From positions 54,770 to 118,769 of the forward strand of contig CACMYJ010000004.1 in the NCBI GenBank assembly GCA_902617895.1: a stretch of DNA of 64,000 bases, written 5' to 3'. The notes beneath the pieces are model-generated. The model was not told the origin of the DNA. It ran no database searches and worked only from the letters and a program-made list of their open reading frames with translations. A program made the position numbers and the translations under genes. The stretch is from an uncultured Pelagibacteraceae bacterium (lineage in GTDB: Bacteria; Pseudomonadota; Alphaproteobacteria; Pelagibacterales; Pelagibacteraceae). This document shows positions 50,388 through 59,808 of the stretch, piece after piece (positions within the stretch are counted from its first letter, which is position 1; each line of letters opens with the position of its first letter).

Positions 50388-51545
50388 TTAATTTTTAACT
50401 AAGTTTATCAACATATTAATCATATCAACTTTATAACTCTCTTTTGTTGCAGATTTTGTTTCCAATACTGAAAAAAATGCTGCGACTTTGCCAGTTTTAA
50501 AATTTGTTGCCAAAAACTGACCTCCATATCCAGAGTGTCCAATCATGTTACCTGATACCATTGTTGAATTTGAGTAATACAAATATTTATTTTTTGATAA
50601 TTCCATGTATTTAGGTCCTAAATTTTTAATCGTTTTATCAAAATAAGAAGGTGATCCAACTTTTCTATTTCCAACCCCCATACCTTTTCTTGCAAAAAGT
50701 AAACCCATTCTTAAAAAATCTCTTGTAATTAAACAACCACCACCAGACATCCATGGCATCCCATATCTATCAGAGGCAATATATAAGCCCTCTTCAAAGC
50801 CAGCAGCTTCAACTGCTGATAAAACCCAATCTCTTAAAGTTCTTCCACTTACCTTTTCTACAATTAATCCCACCACATCAGTATTTGCAGATTTATAAAA
50901 TGCATATTCAGAACTATTTATTAAACTTTTGTTTTTAATTTTTTTAATTGTATTTAAATATTCTTCTTGGCTTAAATGATTTTTTAAATTTTTTGGAAGT
51001 CTCCAACCCCCAACAGGCTCATGTAAAAAAGAAGAAGAATATGCTTTAGTATAATCTTCGGTATAGGAATTTATAATATTCATATTTAAAACATCTTGCA
51101 CTTTTGCATTAGCATAACCACTTCCAATTTTAGGCAAATAATGTGAAACTTTTTTATTCAAATCTATCGATTTTTTTTTAACCAGTTCTCCAACAAATAA
51201 GTTAATAAACATTTTAGTTATTGACATAATTGTCTGTGGTTGATTTCTTTTGAAGTCTTTAGCGTATTTTTCAAATAATATATTTTGACCTTTGCCAACA
51301 ATTAATGAGCAAAAAGATTTATTTTTGATCATTTTTTTAACCAATGGTATTTTACTAATTTTATTATTAGGTTTTGACTTTAGTCTTAATACTAGATCAG
51401 ATCTTAAATAAAGACTGTATCTATTTATTTTATGTAGATTTCTGTAACCTAATCTTCTAGTTTTTGGAAGATTCCATAAAGCCTTATTGTCTCTAATTGT
51501 CTCTAATTCAGGATTTTTAACAGAAGCTAATTTTTTTATTTTCAA
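50388..51545 (-). CDS. Class C beta-lactamase-like serine hydrolase
   Basis: Serine hydrolase of the beta-lactamase/6-aminohexanoate-dimer-hydrolase group, 385 residues. The SxxK motif is TIMSITKMFINL (Ser and Lys), the second motif is in SSEYAFYKSANTDVVGLIVEK and HxG is GHSGYGGQF. No signal peptide is seen, so it is probably cytoplasmic and not a true beta-lactamase. It overlaps msrA by 4 bp and is convergent with the methyltransferase at 49390 across 8 bp. Substrate unknown; esters, D-amino peptides or amide oligomers are typical. Confidence 0.82.
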   Translation of the reverse strand: MKIKKLASVKNPELETIRDNKALWNLPKTRRLGYRNLHKINRYSLYLRSDLVLRLKSKPNNKISKIPLVKKMIKNKSFCSLIVGKGQNILFEKYAKDFKRNQPQTIMSITKMFINLFVGELVKKKSIDLNKKVSHYLPKIGSGYANAKVQDVLNMNIINSYTEDYTKAYSSSFLHEPVGGWRLPKNLKNHLSQEEYLNTIKKIKNKSLINSSEYAFYKSANTDVVGLIVEKVSGRTLRDWVLSAVEAAGFEEGLYIASDRYGMPWMSGGGCLITRDFLRMGLLFARKGMGVGNRKVGSPSYFDKTIKNLGPKYMELSKNKYLYYSNSTMVSGNMIGHSGYGGQFLATNFKTGKVAAFFSVLETKSATKESYKVDMINMLINLVKN

Positions 51546-51994
51546 TATTTCAATGATTTTTTTTGTTCATATTTCTGGTGATATCCTTCTGCTTTACAAT
51601 AATTTTTTTCCTTGGATATTTTTGTTGATACCTTACCGTCTAATTTCTTATTAACCTCGTTTAATACTTTTTCAGCAATCTTTTTTTCCTCATCAGTATT
51701 ATAAAAAATTTCCGATCTATATTGAATTCCTACATAAGTACCCTGTCGATTTACTTGTGTTGAGTCGTGTAGTTCAAAAAATAGATTTACCATGTCCTCA
51801 TATGATTTTTCTTTTTCATCATATTCAACTTTTACAACTTCAATATGGCCAGTGTCACCACCGCACACAGCTTTATAGGTTACATTGGGATCATCCCCTC
51901 CACAGTAACCACATTCGGTAGAGATTATACCTTTAATACCTTCGTACTTAGTTTCATCCCAAAAACAACCAATACCACCAATAAATGTTTTCAT
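51542..51994 (-). CDS. msrA: Peptide-methionine (S)-S-oxide reductase MsrA
   Basis: Reduces the S epimer of methionine sulfoxide. The 150-residue protein has the catalytic motif GIGCFWDETKYEGIKG (catalytic Cys10 in GCFW), CGYCGGDDPNVTYKAVCGGDTGHIEVVKV, HDSTQVNRQGTYVGIQYRS and YCKAEGYHQKY. The usual HDPT reads HDST here. Short N terminus, no signal, so cytosolic. Downstream of a homocysteine methyltransferase gene by 18 bp, with MsrB elsewhere at 668, so both epimers can be repaired. Confidence 0.95.
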   Translation of the reverse strand: MKTFIGGIGCFWDETKYEGIKGIISTECGYCGGDDPNVTYKAVCGGDTGHIEVVKVEYDEKEKSYEDMVNLFFELHDSTQVNRQGTYVGIQYRSEIFYNTDEEKKIAEKVLNEVNKKLDGKVSTKISKEKNYCKAEGYHQKYEQKKSLKY

Positions 51995-52012
51995 TATTTT
52001 TTAATTTATACT

Positions 52013-52927
52013 TTAGTTTTTTAAAATTGAAATGGCTTTAATCTCATCAACTCCTATTCCACAACAACCACCTATAATTTGAGCTCCATCTTTAATCCAC
52101 GTTTTTACCTCATTCAAATAATCATCTGGAGTCATGTCATCTATAAATCTCCAATGTGGTTTTTCATAATATCCTTTATTTGGATATGCTCCTATAACTC
52201 CATTATAATTTTGTCTCGCAGTTTCGATTGCTTTTCCTGTAATATTTATATCTGAATGAGCAACCAATATTGGCCCACTGTGTAATTTTTTAAAATTATT
52301 TATGGATGTCTCAAAGTTTTCATAGACATGTGTATCAGAATCAATTGTATCATTATATCCAAGCATTATATTTTTTTGATCATCCATTACGCATGACACA
52401 GATAACCAAACAGGTATATTTACTTTTGTGGAACAATTTAACATTGCTTCAACTATGTCAGCTTGTGAAGACATAGCTTCTAAAATAATTAAGTCTACTC
52501 CAGCATCAGATAAAATTTTTAGTTGTTCATGAAAACCAGGTATCATTGCTTTGATACCAAGTTTATAAAAGTTTCCAAAAGTTGATACACTTCCAGCTAA
52601 TGCAGTTTTGTTGTTAGTATTTTCTATTGCTTCTCTTGCAACCTTAACACTTTTTTGATTGAATTTTTCTATAGAGTCTTCATAACCATATTGTCTCATT
52701 GATATAGGAGTAGTACTATAAGTATTAGTTGTAATTACATCGGCTCCAGCATTTATATAATCCTCATGCACTTTTCTAACTAATTCAGGATGATCAACAG
52801 AACACTTCCCACACCACATATGCTTATCCATTTCAGCACCATTTTTTTCTAGTTCTGCGCCCATACCTCCATCTAAAATAATGATTCTATTGTTTTCTAA
52901 TCTTGTCTTGATTGGGTCGTATGACAT
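52013..52927 (-). CDS. Homocysteine S-methyltransferase family protein (second)
   Basis: Zinc-dependent methyltransferase, 304 residues. DGGMGAELEKNGAEMDKHMW (19-38), HEDYINAGADVITTNTYSTTP and the zinc cysteines SVSCVMDD and IIGGCCGIGVDEI are seen. Similar to the copy at 49390 but not a close duplicate. The N-terminal DPIKTRLENN region is shorter. It is one gene of a minus-strand operon with ALDH, a VOC protein and MsrA. The methyl donor is unknown; the clustering with betaine genes elsewhere makes betaine or DMSP plausible. Confidence 0.87.
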   Translation of the reverse strand: MSYDPIKTRLENNRIIILDGGMGAELEKNGAEMDKHMWCGKCSVDHPELVRKVHEDYINAGADVITTNTYSTTPISMRQYGYEDSIEKFNQKSVKVAREAIENTNNKTALAGSVSTFGNFYKLGIKAMIPGFHEQLKILSDAGVDLIILEAMSSQADIVEAMLNCSTKVNIPVWLSVSCVMDDQKNIMLGYNDTIDSDTHVYENFETSINNFKKLHSGPILVAHSDINITGKAIETARQNYNGVIGAYPNKGYYEKPHWRFIDDMTPDDYLNEVKTWIKDGAQIIGGCCGIGVDEIKAISILKN

Positions 52928-52932
52928 AAATT

Positions 52933-53319
52933 TTATTCTTTACTATTTGTAAATGCACAAATTTTATTTCCATCTAAATCACGAAGATAAGAATAATAAA
53001 CTCCTGAGCCTTCTGGTCTTTCACCACCAGATCCCTCACTAGTTCCTCCAGCTTTTAAACCTACCTCATGAAATTTGTCTACTTGAGATCTTGATGAAGT
53101 TAAAAATGTGATTTGTGTTCCATTTCCAAAGGTAGCATCTTTTTTGTTGAAAGGTTTAGTGACGTAAAACTCAATATCTTTGGTGCCTTTTGCTCCATAT
53201 GCAGCATAATCATCTTCTATTGTCTCGTTTCTATCTAAACCAATTACTTCTAAAACTTTGTCGTAAAATGTAATAGCATCATTTAAATTATTAGTACCTA
53301 CCATCACATAACCAATCAT
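52933..53319 (-). CDS. VOC family (glyoxalase/dioxygenase-like) protein
   Basis: Small vicinal-oxygen-chelate fold protein, 128 residues. MVGTNNLNDAITFYDKVLEVIGL (5-27) is the family N-terminal pattern, and YYSYLRDLDGNKICAF the C-terminal metal half, with AYGAKGTKDIEFYV between. Glu and His metal ligands of true glyoxalase I are not all visible, so it may be a resistance or binding member. It follows the ALDH gene after 44 bp and precedes the methyltransferase by 5 bp. Confidence 0.82.
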   Translation of the reverse strand: MIGYVMVGTNNLNDAITFYDKVLEVIGLDRNETIEDDYAAYGAKGTKDIEFYVTKPFNKKDATFGNGTQITFLTSSRSQVDKFHEVGLKAGGTSEGSGGERPEGSGVYYSYLRDLDGNKICAFTNSKE

Positions 53320-53363
53320 ATAAACCTCTATTAACTAATTCTGATTATAAGTTATTTAAACTA

Positions 53364-54794
53364 TTAATTCCAACCGGTAATTGCTTTTACTTCTAAAAAT
53401 TCAGTGAAACCCCAGACACCACCTTCACGACCATTACCAGATTGTTTATAGCCACCAAACGGCATTCCAGTATCTGTAGCTTGACCATTGATATAAACGG
53501 TTCCAGCTCTAACTTTTCTAGCAACTCTTTTGGCTTTTTCTTTATCTTCTGTTTGTAGATAATTACCTAGTCCATAAGATGTATCATTTGTAATTGCTAT
53601 AGCTTCTTCTTCAGTTTCAAAGGGTATAATTGAAAGCACAGGTCCAAAAATTTCAGTTCTTGCGATTTTCATGTCATTATTTACATCTGAAAAAATTGTT
53701 GGTTTAACAAAATAACCTTTGTTAAGTCCATTTGGCAAATCTGGTCCACCTGCAGCTAATGTTGCACCTTCTTTTATTCCCTCATTGATAAGATTTACAA
53801 CTTTATCATATTGTACTTTTGAAACTAAAGGTCCAATATGATCTCCTTTTTTAGAAGCCAGATCAACTTTAATTTTATTTGCTTCATCAACAGCTTCTTT
53901 AACAGCTCTTTCATAAATTGGTTTTTCAACCAACATTCTTGTTGGAGCATCACATGATTGTCCTGAGTTACTCATTATATTTCTTACACCATCTCTAACG
54001 GCATTTGGATAAGAGTCCGCAAAAACTATATTTCCACCTTTTCCACCCAATTCAAGGGTAACTTTTTTTATAGTATCTGCTGCATTTTTTTGAATTAATT
54101 TTCCAGCTCTTGTTGATCCTGTGAATGAAACCATATCAATATCAGGATGACCAGAAATATGATTTCCAACAACTTCTCCATTTCCATTAACTAAATTAAA
54201 AACTCCTGCAGGAAAACCAGCTTCATCAATCATTTCTGCAAACAATACTGCTGACACTGGAGCAATTTCGGATGGTTTTAAAATCATTGTACAACCAGCA
54301 GCTAAAGCAGGAATAACCTTTAATACGATTTGATTCATAGGAAAATTCCATGGCGTAATTAATCCACAAACTCCAATTGGTTCATATCTTATATGATTAT
54401 TAGATTTAGGATCAAATTGATGTTCAAAATTAAAATCTTTTAAAATTTCAATGTTATTTCTGCAAATATCAGCACCCATTTTAGTGTGTGTTTCGGAAGC
54501 AAAATCTAATGGGGCGCCCATTTCTTTAGATTGTGCCTCAACCATTTCATCCCATCTTCTATTATAAATTTCATCAAACTTCTCAAGTAAAGCTAATCTT
54601 TCTTCCTTTGTAGTTTCTCTCCAAGTCTCAAATGCGATCTTGGCAGCGTTTATTGCTTTATCAGCATCTTCTGTCGAGCCCAAAGATATTATTGCAAAAG
54701 GTTCCTCGGTTGAGGGATTTATTACTTCAAAGTCATTTGGCTTAGCAGGCGAAACCCACTTTCCATTTATATAAAAATCTTTCTTTTCAATCAT
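53364..54794 (-). CDS. NAD(P)-dependent aldehyde dehydrogenase (second)
   Basis: Aldehyde dehydrogenase, 476 residues. ITPWNFPMNQIVLKVIPALA (146-165), LKPSEIAP, FTGSTRAGKLI (224-234), LELGGKGGNI (Glu248), SNSGQSCDAP (Cys281) and RTEIFGPVLSII are present. General substrate is an aldehyde; betaine-aldehyde, 4-trimethylaminobutyraldehyde or lactaldehyde cannot be separated by motif. It precedes a VOC protein and follows an HIBADH-like gene by 21 bp, all on the minus strand. It is divergent enough from the 20028 ALDH to have a separate role. Confidence 0.92.
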   Translation of the reverse strand: MIEKKDFYINGKWVSPAKPNDFEVINPSTEEPFAIISLGSTEDADKAINAAKIAFETWRETTKEERLALLEKFDEIYNRRWDEMVEAQSKEMGAPLDFASETHTKMGADICRNNIEILKDFNFEHQFDPKSNNHIRYEPIGVCGLITPWNFPMNQIVLKVIPALAAGCTMILKPSEIAPVSAVLFAEMIDEAGFPAGVFNLVNGNGEVVGNHISGHPDIDMVSFTGSTRAGKLIQKNAADTIKKVTLELGGKGGNIVFADSYPNAVRDGVRNIMSNSGQSCDAPTRMLVEKPIYERAVKEAVDEANKIKVDLASKKGDHIGPLVSKVQYDKVVNLINEGIKEGATLAAGGPDLPNGLNKGYFVKPTIFSDVNNDMKIARTEIFGPVLSIIPFETEEEAIAITNDTSYGLGNYLQTEDKEKAKRVARKVRAGTVYINGQATDTGMPFGGYKQSGNGREGGVWGFTEFLEVKAITGWN

Positions 54795-54815
54795 AATTTT
54801 ATTGTAGCATAAAAT

Positions 54816-55757
54816 TTAAATTTCATAACCTTTTTCTTCAGGTTCATTGTCAATTAACTCCTCAGGAAAACCTTCAACTCTAAAATTAATTTTATTTAAG
54901 TCTTCCATTCTTTTTACTATCATCGAGGACCAAGCTCTTGAGCCATATTTTTTTTGACCATCTTTAAATATTTCAACTATCTTAGGTGAAATTTCCAAAG
55001 GTGCATTTAATTTTTTTGCGAGTTCATCAAATAGACCAGTATCTTTTAAGACAAGATCCATCGTAAAATTTATATTATAAGAGCCATTTAAAATAACTTG
55101 GCTCTCGGTTTCATGAACAAATGAATTTCCTGATGACACAGCAATTCCTTTATAAGCTTTTGTAAGATCTAGGTTTGATTTTTTGGCTACTGTCCATGCC
55201 TCCCCAAGGGCAACCAAATGTGTAGAGGCTAAATAATTTGTAATTACTTTGAGAATAGAAGCAGTGCCTAATTCCCCTGTATGTAATATTTTTCGCCCCA
55301 TTACAGTTAAGGCAGGTAATATCTTTTCAAATGCATCTCTTTCTCCACCAACAAATATTGCTATATTTCCTGACGCTGCTCTATGGCATCCACCACTTAC
55401 TGGACCATCTAGGGGTATTGCCTTTTTTTCAATTACTTTTCTACCAATCCTTTTTACCTCTGCCTCATCTGTTGTACTCATTTCCAACCATATTTTATTT
55501 TCTGAAATACCTTTAAGAATCCCGTTCTCTCCCTCCATAACTTCTGCACAAATTTCAGGAGAAGGAAGACAAGTTATTATTAAATCAACTTCCTCAGCCA
55601 GCTCTTTAGCAGATTTTGCAATTTTAGCCCCCATGCTCTCAAATTGTTTTGTTAAATTTTTATCTAAATCTCTAACTGTTAAATTAAATTTATTCCTCAA
55701 TAAACTCCCAGCTAGTTTCCCTCCAACATTTCCTAAACCAATAAATCCTATATTCAT
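54816..55757 (-). CDS. 3-hydroxyisobutyrate dehydrogenase-like oxidoreductase
   Basis: Beta-hydroxyacid dehydrogenase, 313 residues, which oxidises or reduces a 3-hydroxyacid with NAD(P). N-terminal dinucleotide motif IGFIGLGNVGGKLAGSLL (3-20), substrate loop DGPVSGGCHRAASGNIAIFVGG (starts about 117; given as its known DGPVSGG signature), catalytic lysine in ILKVITNYLAST and LMKDTGL-type LVLKDTGLFDE. Family includes HIBADH, tartronate semialdehyde reductase and glyoxylate reductases. Overlaps the EamA gene by 1 bp. Confidence 0.9.
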   Translation of the reverse strand: MNIGFIGLGNVGGKLAGSLLRNKFNLTVRDLDKNLTKQFESMGAKIAKSAKELAEEVDLIITCLPSPEICAEVMEGENGILKGISENKIWLEMSTTDEAEVKRIGRKVIEKKAIPLDGPVSGGCHRAASGNIAIFVGGERDAFEKILPALTVMGRKILHTGELGTASILKVITNYLASTHLVALGEAWTVAKKSNLDLTKAYKGIAVSSGNSFVHETESQVILNGSYNINFTMDLVLKDTGLFDELAKKLNAPLEISPKIVEIFKDGQKKYGSRAWSSMIVKRMEDLNKINFRVEGFPEELIDNEPEEKGYEI

Positions 55758-56620
55758 TAATTTACCTCCTCTTTCTTTTTATATAATATCATTATGACAC
55801 CAAATATTATTACTATTCCTCCAATAAATAATTCACTTGTTGGTTTCTCACCTAATAAAAAAATTGCTGCAAGCAATCCAGTTGGTGGTATACCCATAGT
55901 CACTATGGGTAACACTTTATATAATGGATTATTTTTAAGAACATAATAAAAGCAGCCATAAGTTATAGGTTGCATTATAAATCCAATGTAAAATGCTATT
56001 AACCAATGATTAAATTTAGCAGTTGATAGATATGATATGGTATCACCTTCAATTACTGCAGAAATTAAAATTAAAGTGGGTCCAGAAAATAATGCAAGCC
56101 ACGCAACTAAAGCTAAAGGATTAATTTCTTTACTCAAAGGTTTAACAATTACTTGGCCAAGTGCCCATATTGCTGAACCTAAAATCGTAAGAGTGATACC
56201 AAATATTTTTCCATCTAAATTAGGTGAGCCAGTTAAAATATAAACTCCTACAAATGCAACTCCTATACCAATCAAAGCTCTTAAAGTTGGCTTCTCTTTC
56301 AACATGAAAAAAGCAAATATTACTCCAAATGGAACTTCTGTTTGTACTAATAATACCGCTGCAGATGCATCAATAAAATTTAAACCAGTATAGGTAATAC
56401 TGTATTGCAAAGTGTTTGCTATAAACGAAGCGATAAAAATTTTTTTTAAGAAAACTTTTGGAATTGGAAACCACCAAATTAAAATAGAAGCAGCAAAAAT
56501 AAATCTTATTCCCATTAGAAGTATTGGAGGAAAAGACTCAAAAGCAGGTTTGGCAATTACAAAACCAAAACCTAAAAAGATAGGAACAAGTGATGCAACT
56601 AGAGTGTCTTTAAAATTCAT
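55757..56620 (-). CDS. EamA/DMT family transporter
   Basis: Ten-segment transporter of 287 residues. FGFVIAKPAFESFPPILLMGIR in the first half, FLKEKPT-like FFMLKEKPTLRALIGIGVAFVGVY ending it, and GSAIWALGQVIVKPLSKEINPLAL in the second half, with FLLGEKPTSELFIGGIVIIFGV at the end. Both half-ends carry the LxEKP motif. It begins the minus-strand operon with the HIBADH-like and ALDH genes and is divergent from the Asp/Glu racemase-like gene across 60 bp. Confidence 0.9.
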   Translation of the reverse strand: MNFKDTLVASLVPIFLGFGFVIAKPAFESFPPILLMGIRFIFAASILIWWFPIPKVFLKKIFIASFIANTLQYSITYTGLNFIDASAAVLLVQTEVPFGVIFAFFMLKEKPTLRALIGIGVAFVGVYILTGSPNLDGKIFGITLTILGSAIWALGQVIVKPLSKEINPLALVAWLALFSGPTLILISAVIEGDTISYLSTAKFNHWLIAFYIGFIMQPITYGCFYYVLKNNPLYKVLPIVTMGIPPTGLLAAIFLLGEKPTSELFIGGIVIIFGVIMILYKKKEEVN

Positions 56621-56680
56621 TCAATTCATTTAATATTAATGATTATTCAAGAACTTATGATATATTCACTTTTTTAAAAT

Positions 56681-57421
56681 ATGAATTCAACAAAAATAGA
56701 ACCAAAATACATAAGTAAATCAAATCCACGAGTTGGCCTTATTGCTCTTGCAAGTGATTTTATGATTGAGAGAGATTTTATTAATGTAATAAAGGATAGA
56801 GAAATTGATTTTTTTGTTAATAGAATAGAGTGTTATAATCCTTTAACAAAAGAAAATCTCATTAAAATGTCAGATAAAGTAACCAGTGTAACAAAAGATA
56901 TTTTGCCAGATCAAGATATTGATTGCGTAGTCTACGGATGCACATCTGGAACTATTGCAGCAGGTTATAACTCTATTAAGCAAAAGGTAAAAGCAGCAAA
57001 ACCAATGGCTGAAGTTACAACGCCAAGTACAGCCGCAATAAAAGCATTAAAAAAGTTAAACATTAAAAAGCTTTCACTATTTACACCCTACAGCAAAAAA
57101 CTTAATGATGATGTTATGGGTTATTTTAAGTCAGAGGGATTTGAGATAACATCTAATTCATACTTTGATATAGAGGCAGATTACGACATAGGAAAAGTAG
57201 ACCAAAATTATTTGTATGATGTCTTGTCTAAAATAGATTTAAATGGAGCAGATGCATTATTCGTATCTTGTACAGCTCTTCCTGTATTGCCAATAATTGA
57301 TAAACTTGAAAAAAAACTTAACACGATTGTTTTATCAAGTAATCAGACATTAATTTGGGATACCCTAGTCCAAATAAATAAAAATAACCTTGTAGAAGGT
57401 TTTGGTAAATTATTTAGATAG
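56681..57421 (+). CDS. Asp/Glu racemase superfamily protein, EutA/maleate isomerase-like
   Basis: Two-cysteine enzyme of the Asp/Glu/hydantoin racemase superfamily, 246 residues. The two catalytic cysteines are in VVYGCTSGTIAAG (Cys87) and FVSCTALPV (Cys197), with AEVTTPSTAAIKALK and LFTPYSKKLND between them. The layout matches maleate isomerase, arylmalonate decarboxylase and the EutA protein of ectoine utilisation clusters. The following gene is DoeA/EutD-like, so the EutA reading is favoured. It may act on a hydroxyectoine-derived intermediate; this is inference. Starts 60 bp from the divergent EamA gene. Confidence 0.8.
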   Translation: MNSTKIEPKYISKSNPRVGLIALASDFMIERDFINVIKDREIDFFVNRIECYNPLTKENLIKMSDKVTSVTKDILPDQDIDCVVYGCTSGTIAAGYNSIKQKVKAAKPMAEVTTPSTAAIKALKKLNIKKLSLFTPYSKKLNDDVMGYFKSEGFEITSNSYFDIEADYDIGKVDQNYLYDVLSKIDLNGADALFVSCTALPVLPIIDKLEKKLNTIVLSSNQTLIWDTLVQINKNNLVEGFGKLFR

Positions 57422-57427
57422 AAATCC

Positions 57428-58597
57428 ATGTCATTTACTAAAGACGAATATAAACAAAGATTAAAAAAAGTTCAGTCGATGATGCAGGATAAAGGAATTG
57501 AACTATTAATTTCTCACGACACAAATAACATGAATTATTTAACTGGTTATGATGCATGGTCTTTTTATTATGCTCAGTGTGCAATTGTTCATGTTAATGC
57601 TGATGAACCTTTATGTTTTGTAAGAGCTCAAGATTCAGGAGGTGCGTATATAAAAACTTATCTCAAAGATGAAAATATAATTGTGTACGATGAAAATTAT
57701 ATTCATACATGGCCAAAACATCCTTATGATTATTTAGTTCAAATTATAAAAGATAGAAATTGGGATAAACTTTCAATCGGAGTTGAGATGGATGCTCATT
57801 ACTTCACCGCTTTTTGCTATGAAAAGATAAAACAAGGTTTACCTAATGCAAAAATAAAAGATTCAGAAAGATTAGTAAATTGGGCAAGATATGCAAAATC
57901 TGATGCAGAAATTAATTACATGAAAACTGCTGCACTAATTTCAGAAAAAGGAATGAAGACTGCAATGGAGGTAATTAAACCGGGTGTCAGACAATGCGAT
58001 GCAGTAGGTGATATACAAAAAACTTTATTTTATGGGACACCTGAGTTTGGTGGAGAGTATTCTAGTATCGCAACACTCTTACCAACAGGAAAAGGGACAT
58101 CTGCATCTCATTTAACAGCAACGCATGATAAGTTTGTAGAAGGTGAGGCGACAATCGTTGAGTTATCTGGAGTATATAAAAGATATCATGCGCCAATGGC
58201 TAGAACAGTCTTACTTGGAAAACCTGATCAACTAAAAATAGACACAATGAACAAAACTATCGAGGCTTTGCAAGCTGGAATAGATGTTACAAAACCTGGG
58301 AATACTGCAAATGATGTAGCTCAAGCCTTTTGGGGTATTCTAGATAAATATGGCATAGAAAAAAAATCAAGAACCGGTTACTCAATTGGAATAGGTTACC
58401 CACCAGATTGGGGCGAGCATACTCTTAACATCTATAAAGGAGAAATGACTGAACTAGTACCGAATGCGTGTTTTCATATGATAGCTGTAATGCAATTTGG
58501 TGATTGGGGAGTTGAAGCTTCAGAGGCTATAAGAGTTACAGAAAAAGGGTGTGAATTATTCTGCAATTTTCCAAAAGAGTTATACATTAAGAGCTAA
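57428..58597 (+). CDS. doeA: M24-fold hydrolase, ectoine hydrolase DoeA/EutD-like
   Basis: Creatinase-fold (M24) protein, 389 residues, with the N-terminal creatinase domain (NMNYLTGYDAWSFYYAQ, 34-50) and the C-terminal pita-bread domain. The metal ligands expected of an aminopeptidase are missing: where a metal Asp should sit the sequence has VELSGVYKRYHAPMARTV (Glu245, and APM instead of SDx). This replacement is a hallmark I recall for EutD/DoeA, which opens the ectoine ring via a covalent glutamate adduct without metal. The C-terminal half ends VEASEAIRVTEKG. With EutA-like upstream and a Pot-type importer downstream. The deacetylase DoeB is not seen in this window. Confidence 0.82.
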   Translation: MSFTKDEYKQRLKKVQSMMQDKGIELLISHDTNNMNYLTGYDAWSFYYAQCAIVHVNADEPLCFVRAQDSGGAYIKTYLKDENIIVYDENYIHTWPKHPYDYLVQIIKDRNWDKLSIGVEMDAHYFTAFCYEKIKQGLPNAKIKDSERLVNWARYAKSDAEINYMKTAALISEKGMKTAMEVIKPGVRQCDAVGDIQKTLFYGTPEFGGEYSSIATLLPTGKGTSASHLTATHDKFVEGEATIVELSGVYKRYHAPMARTVLLGKPDQLKIDTMNKTIEALQAGIDVTKPGNTANDVAQAFWGILDKYGIEKKSRTGYSIGIGYPPDWGEHTLNIYKGEMTELVPNACFHMIAVMQFGDWGVEASEAIRVTEKGCELFCNFPKELYIKS

Positions 58598-58642
58598 TTA
58601 ACTGTTGCAAACAACTTAACTAAATGTTTTAAAAACTAATCT

Positions 58643-59728
58643 ATGTCAAAAAAAGAAGATTTCGTAAAATTTGATAAAGTCGACAAAAGTTACGATGGAA
58701 AAGTATTAGTAGTTAAAGATTTAAATTTAGATATCGAAGAAGGTGAGTTCGTAACCATGCTAGGACCCTCTGGTTCAGGAAAAACTACATGCTTAATGAT
58801 GCTTGCAGGTTTTGAAACTCCAACTAATGGAGAAATTTATTTAGATAATAATCCAATTTCAAATATTCCTCCACACAAAAGAGGTATTGGAATGGTTTTT
58901 CAAAATTATGCTCTGTTTCCTCATATGACAGTTTTTGAAAATTTAGCATTTCCATTAAAGGTAAGAAAAATGTCTCAAGTGGAAATAGAAAAAAAAGTAG
59001 ATAAAGCTTTATCAATGGTTTCACTCGGTGGATTTGCAAATAGAATGCCAGGTCAGTTGTCTGGAGGTCAACAACAAAGAGTAGCAGTTGCAAGAGCATT
59101 AGTTTTCGATCCATCTGTTGTATTAATGGATGAGCCTTTAGGTGCCTTAGATAAAAATTTAAGAGAAAGTATGCAGTACGAAATTAAACACATTCATGAA
59201 AGTATAGGTGTAACAGTAGTTTATGTAACTCATGATCAAGGTGAAGCTTTAACTATGTCAAATAGAATCGCGGTATTTAATGATGGTAAAGTTCAACAAC
59301 TATCAAGTCCTGATAAGTTATATGAAGAACCTGTGAACTCCTTTGTTGCAGAATTTATTGGAGAAAATAATACCTTTGGTGGAGAGGTTTCTGAAATTTC
59401 AAATGGAACATGTAGAGTGAAATTAGAAAAGGGTGAAATAATTGCTAACCCGATTTCAGTAAAATCTGTTGGTGAAAAAACTACTGTATCAATTAGACCT
59501 GAGAGAGCATTAATTAATCCTAAAGATAAAATGGACAACAATCAAAAAGGAAAAATCGAAGAGATCATTTATCATGGGGATCATACTAGAGTTAGATTAA
59601 ATTTACTTGGTAATTCAGAATTTATATTGAAAGTTCCAAACAGTTCTCAAAACTTAGATATTAAACTTGGCAATGAAATTAATATCGGCTGGAACAGTCA
59701 TGATGCTCGAGCTTTAGACCCAAAATAA
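58643..59728 (+). CDS. potA: Polyamine/opine-type ABC ATPase PotA
   Basis: ATPase of a PotABCD-type importer, 361 residues. Walker A GPSGSGKTT, Q-loop IGMVFQNYALFPHMTV, signature LSGGQQQRVAVARAL, Walker B VVLMDEPLGALDK and switch VTHDQGEALTMS are intact. A TOBE domain follows (around 285-361: SIRPERALINPKDK, YHGDHTRVRLNLLGN). The NxxT-type GAEFIGENNTFGGEV linker is also typical. It follows DoeA by 45 bp and precedes the SBP by 98 bp, with a new promoter likely in that gap. Confidence 0.93.
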   Translation: MSKKEDFVKFDKVDKSYDGKVLVVKDLNLDIEEGEFVTMLGPSGSGKTTCLMMLAGFETPTNGEIYLDNNPISNIPPHKRGIGMVFQNYALFPHMTVFENLAFPLKVRKMSQVEIEKKVDKALSMVSLGGFANRMPGQLSGGQQQRVAVARALVFDPSVVLMDEPLGALDKNLRESMQYEIKHIHESIGVTVVYVTHDQGEALTMSNRIAVFNDGKVQQLSSPDKLYEEPVNSFVAEFIGENNTFGGEVSEISNGTCRVKLEKGEIIANPISVKSVGEKTTVSIRPERALINPKDKMDNNQKGKIEEIIYHGDHTRVRLNLLGNSEFILKVPNSSQNLDIKLGNEINIGWNSHDARALDPK

Positions 59729-59808
59729 GCTAAATTACTTCATTTTCGCCAAAATCACCTGTTGACTCTTATATTCTATGTTGCTGTACTTCTTTTTTTA
59801 TAAAAAAA

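Noticed and set aside
50388..51545. Antibiotic-resistance beta-lactamase
   Set aside because: SxxK and HxG motifs are present, but no signal peptide is seen and the sequence is nearer 6-aminohexanoate-dimer hydrolase-like esterases.
55249..55797. Open frame of 182 codons antisense to the HIBADH-like gene
   Set aside because: It mirrors a well-supported dehydrogenase gene, has no recognisable domain and no ribosome-binding site.
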